Source: a bacterium
Lineage (GTDB): Bacteria > Lernaellota > Lernaellaia > JACKCT01
Length of the DNA: 49,350 bases
NCBI GenBank assembly: GCA_019912885.1
Contig: JAIOHV010000144.1
Location: forward strand, 1 to 49,350
Direction of reading: 5' to 3'
A model generated the notes under the pieces. It was not told the origin of the DNA. It was given only the letters and a program-made list of their open reading frames with translations, and made no database searches. Below, in pieces: positions 44,305 to 49,350 of this stretch (within the stretch, counting starts at the first letter, position 1; each line of letters begins with the position of its first letter). The position numbers and the translations under genes are program-made.

Positions 44305-46024
44305 GAACGTAATCCGGAAAAAACTGGCGGAACCAGAGCTCGAGGCAAACGCGCGTGTAGCGCGAGCGGTCGAACTCGCCTCGGCCCGTGTTGTTGTCGG
44401 GTAACGGAATGCGCCGCGCGAGGCTCGCCTCGAGATCGGCCGCCCACGCATTCAGGGGGCCGTTCAGCCACTGATGAAACGGCACGACGAGCCCCATTTT
44501 GTCGCGCCGGTCGAGAATCTCGTCAGGCACGATGCCGCGCAAGGCAAGGCGCAGCACGCTCTTGGTGCGCAATCCGTCGATCTTCGCCGCCGGCGGCAGG
44601 CGGAAAGCGAACTCGACGACGCGGTGATCGAGGAACGGGCAGCGATTCTCGAGGCCGAACGCGGCGCACGCGCGATCGTTCATGGTCAGGAGCGACGGCA
44701 GGGACAGCCGCGCGTCGGCGTGCCCGATCTTGTCGATGAGCGCGTCGTGGCGCGAGAAAAAACGGCGCAGGCGGTTTTCGTATGGCGTGTCGTCGGCGGG
44801 CGCGGCGCGCCGCACGAGGCGGTGATAACGCGCCGCGTCGTCGGGCAGTCCGGCGCCTTTTTCGAAATACGCCGCGAGGCTTCGATAATTGGCAAGCTCC
44901 GGCGCGCCGGGCGCGTCGCCGCCGGTCATGAAGAGGTATCGAACGTAGCCGCCGAAGATTTCGTCGGCGCCCTGTCCGCCGAGGATCACCTTGATGCCGT
45001 CGGCGGACGCGCGCTCGGCGAGCATGAACTCGCTGATCGTCGAGGCGGTGGCGATCGGCTGATCGACGTGCCAGATCACGCGCGGCAGGCGCTTTTTGAA
45101 ATCGTTGACCGTCGGCGTGACGATCGTGTGGCGTGCGCCGATGCGCTCGGCGACGAGCCGCGCAAAGGGCAGCTCGTCGAACTTCGCCCCGAGCGGAAAA
45201 TGGCACGTGTAAACCGTCCCGGGCCTCGCGATGCACGCGATCGCCGCGGAGTCGATGCCGCCGGACAAAAACATGCCGAGCGGCACATCGCTCATCAGGC
45301 GAATGTTCACCGCGTCGATCAGAAGTTCGCGCAATTCCTCGGCCAGCCGCTCGACGGGTGCCTCCGACGGCGGCGAGGCGGGGATGTCCCAATACGGCTC
45401 GACCGACAGATCCTTGCCGTCGTAGATCAGTCGCCGGCCGGGAAGCAGCTCGCGGATCCCGCGAAAGAGCGTGCGTCCCTCGACCGGCGTGTCGTAAACC
45501 CAGAACTCCTCGTCGACATCGGGCGCGGACTCGAACGCGGGCAGGATCGCCTTGATCTCGGAGGCGAACACGAGCATCCCGTTCTCGAACGCGTAGTACA
45601 GCGGCTTTTCGCCCATGCGGTCGCGCGCGAGCAAAAGGCGTTCTCCGTCCCAGATCGCAAAGCCAAACATGCCGTTCAGGCGGCCGATGAGACCTTCGCC
45701 CCACTGCTCGTAGCCGTGGACGAGCACCTCCGTGTCGGTCTTCGTCCGGAAGACATGACCCGCGCGGACAAGCTCGTCGCGGAGCGCGCGGAAGTTGTAG
45801 ATTTCGCCGTTGTAAACCGCAACGACGCGGCCGTCCTCGCTGGTCATCGGCTGCCGGCCGGTCACCAGATCGATGATCTTCAACCGCCGAACGCCAAGGC
45901 TGACGGGGCCAAGGTTGCACGCGCCCTCCTCGTCCGGGCCGCGGTGCGTGATGAGCTCAATCATACGCGCCAGCGGGCGCGGCGCGTCGGGGCGGGAATC
46001 ATGTATGCCGACGATGCCGCACAT
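44297..46024 (-). CDS. asnB: Glutamine-hydrolysing asparagine synthetase
   Basis: Transfers amide nitrogen from glutamine to an aspartate-type carboxyl group, with ATP. 575 residues. The class II glutaminase domain begins MCGIVGIHD with nucleophile Cys2; THRGPDEEG and YNGEIYNF follow. The synthetase domain has the PPi loop FLSGGIDSAAIA and VILGGQGADEIFGGY. The ATG at 46024 shares one base with the TGA of the upstream gene (TGATG), and the GT2 gene downstream overlaps it by 8 bases. AsnB homologues inside glycosyltransferase operons often amidate sugar or peptide carboxylates of surface glycans, so general asparagine supply is only one of the possible roles. Confidence 0.95.
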   Translation of the reverse strand: MCGIVGIHDSRPDAPRPLARMIELITHRGPDEEGACNLGPVSLGVRRLKIIDLVTGRQPMTSEDGRVVAVYNGEIYNFRALRDELVRAGHVFRTKTDTEVLVHGYEQWGEGLIGRLNGMFGFAIWDGERLLLARDRMGEKPLYYAFENGMLVFASEIKAILPAFESAPDVDEEFWVYDTPVEGRTLFRGIRELLPGRRLIYDGKDLSVEPYWDIPASPPSEAPVERLAEELRELLIDAVNIRLMSDVPLGMFLSGGIDSAAIACIARPGTVYTCHFPLGAKFDELPFARLVAERIGARHTIVTPTVNDFKKRLPRVIWHVDQPIATASTISEFMLAERASADGIKVILGGQGADEIFGGYVRYLFMTGGDAPGAPELANYRSLAAYFEKGAGLPDDAARYHRLVRRAAPADDTPYENRLRRFFSRHDALIDKIGHADARLSLPSLLTMNDRACAAFGLENRCPFLDHRVVEFAFRLPPAAKIDGLRTKSVLRLALRGIVPDEILDRRDKMGLVVPFHQWLNGPLNAWAADLEASLARRIPLPDNNTGRGEFDRSRYTRVCLELWFRQFFPDYVRA

Positions 46025-46791
46025 CAGGCGTCCCTCACCGCCGCCGCGCGCCGGCGAAACACGCCGAACTCCATCACCGCGCGCGGCAGGTCCGCGAGCG
46101 CGCGCATCGAAAAGCGCAACGGATCGTGGATGAAGCTTTCGCCCGCGGCGCGCTCGTCGAACACGATCGGCACCTGGGCGATGCGCAGGCCGTGCGCGAT
46201 GGCCGCGATGCCGATGAAATGCTGGTAGTAGCGGAAGGGGCGGCGGTAGTCGAGAACGCGGGAGAGCGCGTCGCGCGAGTAAAGCACGAAGCCGCTTTTG
46301 TTGTCGCGCAGATGCCCCGCGCCGAACATCGCGCTCAAAAGGCCCGATAGCCCCGCCGTGAGCACCTTGCGCAGCAGGCCGCGGCGCACCTGCGTTTGCC
46401 GCCATCCCTGCACGAACTCGGCACCGGTTTCGTCCATCGCCGCCACCAGGCGCGGAATGTCCTCGGGGCGGTATTGCAGATCGGAGTCGATTGTCACGAC
46501 GCGCCGCCCGCGGCATGCCGCAAGGCCGGTGCGCCAGCTTTCGGGGATGCCGCGATTGACGCGGTGCCGCGCGGGGACGACGAAGGGGAAATCCCTCGCG
46601 GCCCGCTCGATCTCCTCGAACGTCGCGTCGCGGCTGCCGTCGTCGACGATGACAAGCTCGAACCCGCCGGGGTGCGCCGCGAGCGCCGCGCCGACGCGCT
46701 CGGCAAGCGGCCGGATGTTCGGCGCCTCGTTCAGGCACGGGGCGATGACGGAAAGATCGACGTTGGCGGATTCCAAGCGCACCTCGAACAT
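46024..46791 (-). CDS. Dolichol-phosphate-mannose-synthase-like glycosyltransferase (GT2)
   Basis: 255 residues. SVIAPCLNEAPNIRPLAERV opens the domain, followed by FELVIVDDGSRDAT, then VVTIDSDLQYRPEDIPRLV with the DxD site. This matches enzymes that charge polyprenyl phosphate with a sugar (DPM1, ArnC, GtrB). Unlike GtrB there are no C-terminal membrane helices, as in DPM1 of the soluble class. Such a lipid-linked sugar is the donor that GT-C transferases need, and two GT-C genes lie in this window. It is the first gene of the operon and its stop overlaps asnB by one base. Confidence 0.88.
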   Translation of the reverse strand: MFEVRLESANVDLSVIAPCLNEAPNIRPLAERVGAALAAHPGGFELVIVDDGSRDATFEEIERAARDFPFVVPARHRVNRGIPESWRTGLAACRGRRVVTIDSDLQYRPEDIPRLVAAMDETGAEFVQGWRQTQVRRGLLRKVLTAGLSGLLSAMFGAGHLRDNKSGFVLYSRDALSRVLDYRRPFRYYQHFIGIAAIAHGLRIAQVPIVFDERAAGESFIHDPLRFSMRALADLPRAVMEFGVFRRRAAAVRDA

Positions 46792-47099
46792 TCGCGCGGC
46801 TCACGAAGGCCATGCGCCGGCGCGCGACGGATGAACCGAATTGTTTATCAACAACGGGCGGCGGGAGCAACGCGGGCCGGGTTACACGCGCGTCGGGATC
46901 GCGCTTCAGAACGTCTCGATCTCTTCCGGACGCACGCCAAGGCGTTTGGCCAATAGCGTGAGTGTGCGCGTGGCGCATCGCTCGCGGCGTTTCCGGCCCG
47001 GCGGTCCCGGCGGCGCCTTGACGATCCCCGCGCCTGTCGCGTCTCATAACCTGCCGCGCGGGTTCCGGGTCCAATCGGCCGCGCCCAAAGGAGAGCCGG
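46792..47099. other. Divergent intergenic region of 308 bases
   Basis: Separates the GT2-asnB operon (minus) from the 617-residue protein (plus) and should hold both promoters. It contains a DnaA-box-like TTATCAACA at 46845-46853, one mismatch from TTATCCACA and too isolated to suggest an origin. A 45-codon minus-strand frame (46906-47040, ending LAKRLGVRPEEIETF) has protein-like composition but no start codon. Confidence 0.5.
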
Positions 47100-48953
47100 G
47101 TGATTCGAAACGTCATCGTCATTCTCATCGGCGCCGCGATCGCCGCGGCCGGCGCGTGGGTCGCCTTCGCGCCGATCGACGTGGCCGACGTCATGCCCGC
47201 GAACACGGGCATGATCGTCCAGTTGCCCGACCTCGCCCGCACGGCGGAGATGCTGATCGCGTCCGACTCGTTTCGCGTGCTGACCGAACTTGGCATCGGC
47301 GGGCAGCAGCTCGCGCTCGGCGTCGGCATCCTGGACGCGGTTCGCGCCAAGCCGTTCGCGTGGGACGCGATCCGCTTTTTCCAGCCCGTCGTGTCCGTCA
47401 TGACGCCCGCGGACGTCGCGAGTTGGACGGACCCCGACGCCGTGCCGCGCCTTTTCGTCATCGATCTCGGCCGCCCGATCGTGTTCCTGTCGATGCTCGG
47501 GCTCGACATCATCTCCGCGCGCGCCGACAAGACGGCCGAGCACCTCGGACACCCCATCTACGAGTCGGATAAGCTGCGCCTCGCGCGCGTTCGCAACCTC
47601 ATCGTTATTGGCGGAAGCAGCGAGGTGAAAGATGCCATTTCCGCCTTCAAGGGGCTGCTGCCTTCCGCCGCGGTTGAGCACGGCGATCGCCTCGCGGCCG
47701 CGCGCGGCCTTTTGTCGGGCCCCGCGGACGTGCGTGCGTTGGTACTGACGCCGACGGCGATCATTTCCGGTGAATCGGGTAGCGCGACCCAGAAGTTTTT
47801 CGCGGCCGAATCCGATTTCGCCGGAGGCGCGTTGCAGCTTCGTTTGGAGGGCGACGCCATTCGCGGCGAGGCGATCCTGAAAGCGAAACCGGGAAAGGCT
47901 GTCGTCAGGCAATTCGCCGCGAAGTCAACCGACGACCCCTGGGCGCTGCGGCGTTTTTTGAACGACGATCGCGCCTACACGGCGGGCATCCGGTCAGGCG
48001 AGCTGGGCGATCTGGCCGACGCCTTCCTCACATTGCTCGTTCCGACGCAGGCGATGGGCGACAACAAGCTGCGCGAGAAGCTTAGCGCGCTCCTTGTGCG
48101 CGAGGTGCTTGCCGGCGTCGGGCCGGAGGTGATTTTTTCGCGCGACAAGGAGGGGGAATGGTTTGTCGTCGCGCAGGTGAAGGACGAGACGATCTTCAGA
48201 AAGACGGTGGAAAACCTGCGCAATCCGCCACTGCATTCCTCGCAGAAAAAATATCTCGAGGAGGCCTTCGGCGCCGCCGAAAGCCTGCGCGAGGCCCTTC
48301 GCACGCAGAAACATTTCAGCGTTGCGAACGCGAATCGCTACATCGGCACGCTGCCGGAGGCCGAGCAGGAGGCGGCGCGCCCGCGACTTGAGGAGGCGCT
48401 CGGCGATCTTGCCGGCGTTCTGGCCGATGGCGGCCCCGTGCGCATGATGCTCTACGACAAGCCGTACTTCCTGGACCTGCACGCGGGACTGCTGCTCATG
48501 TCCACGACGCCGTCGGGCGTCGAGATTCTGCGCGCGACGCCGCCGGAACCGCCGCGATCGCGCATCGAAATTTTCCTTGACGGCGGACCGCGCGGCGGCG
48601 CGTTTTTCGCGCTGAATGTGACGGACTACGTGCACCGGGCGCTGCCGGGCTTGCAATACGGCCGCGACCTCGCGCGCATCTTCCGCCGGCCGTGGCTTGC
48701 CGTCGCGGATATTCACGACGAAACCTCGCGCCTTCGCGTCACCGGCGGGCTCGACGCCTATCTTGGGCTTGCGGATTTCAAGCCGCGCGGATTCACATTC
48801 TGGCTCGCGCTGTTCCACATTGCGCGATGGCTGCTTGCCGCGCTCGTGCTGTATTGCGCGTTTGCCGCGACGCGCCGCGTCGTGCGGATCGCGCGCGGGC
48901 AGGTGCCGTCGCCGAAAAAGGAAAAGGCGCCAAAACGCAAGCGGACAAAGTAG
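47100..48953 (+). CDS. Unknown membrane-anchored protein, DUF3352-like
   Basis: 617 residues. An N-terminal helix (VIVILIGAAIAAAGAWVAFAP) and a C-terminal helix (WLLAALVLYCAFAATRRVV) bracket a large region with no obvious enzymatic motif, ending in a basic cytoplasmic tail (PSPKKEKAPKRKRTK). The layout, with long alpha/beta segments such as PANTGMIVQLPDLARTAEML, recalls DUF3352 proteins, which are uncharacterised; this is weak resemblance. The GTG at 47100 is supported by AAAGGAG a few bases upstream. Most of the chain should lie in the periplasm. Confidence 0.8.
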   Translation: MIRNVIVILIGAAIAAAGAWVAFAPIDVADVMPANTGMIVQLPDLARTAEMLIASDSFRVLTELGIGGQQLALGVGILDAVRAKPFAWDAIRFFQPVVSVMTPADVASWTDPDAVPRLFVIDLGRPIVFLSMLGLDIISARADKTAEHLGHPIYESDKLRLARVRNLIVIGGSSEVKDAISAFKGLLPSAAVEHGDRLAAARGLLSGPADVRALVLTPTAIISGESGSATQKFFAAESDFAGGALQLRLEGDAIRGEAILKAKPGKAVVRQFAAKSTDDPWALRRFLNDDRAYTAGIRSGELGDLADAFLTLLVPTQAMGDNKLREKLSALLVREVLAGVGPEVIFSRDKEGEWFVVAQVKDETIFRKTVENLRNPPLHSSQKKYLEEAFGAAESLREALRTQKHFSVANANRYIGTLPEAEQEAARPRLEEALGDLAGVLADGGPVRMMLYDKPYFLDLHAGLLLMSTTPSGVEILRATPPEPPRSRIEIFLDGGPRGGAFFALNVTDYVHRALPGLQYGRDLARIFRRPWLAVADIHDETSRLRVTGGLDAYLGLADFKPRGFTFWLALFHIARWLLAALVLYCAFAATRRVVRIARGQVPSPKKEKAPKRKRTK

Positions 48954-48974
48954 GCATGAGGATCGAGACGGTAC

Positions 48975-49000
48975 GAACCGCGACCGTCAGGGAGCGGGTC
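48975..49000. repeat. CCGCGACCGTCAGGGAGCGG dispersed repeat
   Basis: Same sequence as the copy inside queG (28892-28917) and close to the one at 11489, on the strand shown. It lies 21 bases after the stop of the 617-residue protein gene. Confidence 0.85.
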
Positions 49001-49008
49001 GATAGGCA

Positions 49009-49042
49009 ATGGACATGATGGACTGAATGGACTCAATGGACC
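49009..49042. repeat. ATGGACATN short tandem repeat (copy 5)
   Basis: Four units (ATGGACATG, ATGGACTGA, ATGGACTCA, ATGGACCCC), same family and orientation as 1195-1228. Confidence 0.8.
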
Positions 49043-49075
49043 CCAGCGCACGGACCTTTGCGTTGGGCGACGACC

Positions 49076-49108
49076 TTTCAGACCTCCAGACTTTGAGACT
49101 TCCAGACC
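49076..49108. repeat. CAGACTTNN short tandem repeat
   Basis: Units TTTCAGACC, TCCAGACTT, TGAGACTT, CCAGACC. Same type as the array after ridA (23456-23496). Confidence 0.65.
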
Positions 49109-49128
49109 ATTCCCCATGCCCGAGCAAC

Positions 49129-49178
49129 GAACCGCGAGAGCTTGTCCTGAGCGCGAGCGAAGGATCAGGGAGCGGGTC
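49129..49178. repeat. Nested repeat: CCTGAGCG element inside the GAACCGCGA element
   Basis: The left part GAACCGCGA (49129-49137) and right part AGGGAGCGGGTC (49167-49178) are the two halves of the 48975 repeat. Between them sits GAGCTTGTCCTGAGCGCGAG and CGAAGGATC, an arm of the 23330 repeat family, in place of CCGTC. Confidence 0.7.
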
Positions 49179-49218
49179 TTATGCCGAGCGGACGTTCGGC
49201 GTACCCAGGACAATCGGC

Positions 49219-49350
49219 ATAGGGGCTCCGAGGAATAGCCTCGGAGTTCCCCTGCCACACCACCGGACAAGCGGGTCCGCATCCGGCGGTTCGGCGAGTT
49301 GAGGTCACGCGGCCAGCCGGGGGACTCCCAACTGGTCGAAGTAGCGGATG
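49219..49350 (-). mobile_element. 3' end of a group II intron (partial, runs off the window)
   Basis: On the minus strand, after the stop of an ORF, comes a domain-V-like hairpin (49292-49260: CCGCCGGA / TCCGGTGG outer stem, a two-base bulge, a short inner stem). A second hairpin follows (49254-49221: AGGGG/CCCCT with CTCCGAGG/CCTCGGAG), like domain VI, and the sequence then ends ...CCTAT. Size and order fit the catalytic 3' end of a bacterial group II intron. The loop of the domain-V stem is not GNRA, so the element could be diverged. Confidence 0.55.
49305..49350 (-). CDS. C-terminus of a group II intron reverse transcriptase/maturase (partial)
   Basis: Fourteen residues before the stop are visible (IRYFDQLGVPRLAA), in a frame open to the window edge. 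The ending resembles the tails of group II intron maturases as I recall them, and the position 12 bases before the domain-V-like hairpin supports this. The rest of the gene lies outside the window, so intactness cannot be judged. Confidence 0.5.
   Translation of the reverse strand, partial: IRYFDQLGVPRLAA

Noticed and set aside
46845-46853. DnaA-box-like TTATCAACA as a sign of an origin
   Set aside because: A single imperfect box without an AT-rich unwinding region or neighbouring dnaA/dnaN.
46906-47040. Minus-strand frame ending LAKRLGVRPEEIETF
   Set aside because: Protein-like, but a stop lies upstream and no ATG, GTG or TTG start precedes the conserved-looking part. It may be a remnant.
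46025-47557. N-terminal extension of asparagine synthetase to 1086 residues
   Set aside because: The extension runs antisense or out of frame through the GT2 gene and intergenic DNA. AsnB must begin at MCGI so that Cys2 is N-terminal.

Overview
The window is GC-rich, densely coded DNA from a motile bacterium that almost certainly has two membranes. It carries flagellin, several lipoproteins, a MepA-type murein endopeptidase, an M23 peptidase and a YcbB-like L,D-transpeptidase. The poly-aspartate lipoprotein and the many dispersed intergenic repeats resemble what is seen in uncultured deltaproteobacteria-like lineages, but no marker here fixes the phylum. There are no rRNA or tRNA genes, no CRISPR array and no prophage.

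Layout. 1-6.2 kb: flagellin with a sigma-28-like promoter, a small zinc-ribbon protein, a penicillin-acylase-family hydrolase, FtsY and an A-type Fe-S carrier. 6.2-6.5 kb: a gap with three hairpins and a minus-strand intrinsic terminator, a candidate small RNA. 6.5-13.4 kb: cell-wall genes (M23 peptidase, MepA-LysM, L,D-transpeptidase) around an SMP-30-like beta-propeller. 13.6-18 kb: HAD phosphatase, phosphohexomutase and glycerol-3-phosphate dehydrogenase. 18.2-25 kb: poly-Asp lipoprotein, a second probable lipoprotein, membrane M28 peptidase, GT-C glycosyltransferase, RidA and an SGNH-like protein lacking its catalytic serine. 25.1-29.2 kb: an SO_0444-type metal permease, an M20 amidohydrolase bracketed by direct copies of a MITE-like repeat, and QueG carrying a repeat-derived insertion. 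29.2-37 kb: a same-strand run of alpha/beta hydrolase, SGNH hydrolase, three paralogous multi-spanning acyltransferase-like proteins and a GT-C glycosyltransferase, which looks like an envelope-glycan modification locus. 37.2-46.8 kb (minus): a 2051-residue pentapeptide-repeat/membrane/TPR fusion downstream-facing from a tightly coupled GT2-asnB-GT2 operon, in the order GT2, AsnB, GT2, TPR protein. 47.1-49 kb: an unknown membrane-anchored protein, then repeats and the 3' end of a group II intron that runs off the window.

Two features stand out as possibly undescribed. One is the hydrolase/triple acyltransferase/GT-C cluster next to the giant pentapeptide-TPR protein. The other is a recurring pattern in which a short imperfect tandem repeat (7-9 base unit, a different unit at each gene) begins at, or within a few dozen bases of, a stop codon. 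At two loci these repeats form inverted pairs that bound the whole intergenic spacer.

All functional calls come from reading motifs in the translations. No database search, structure prediction or transcript data were available.
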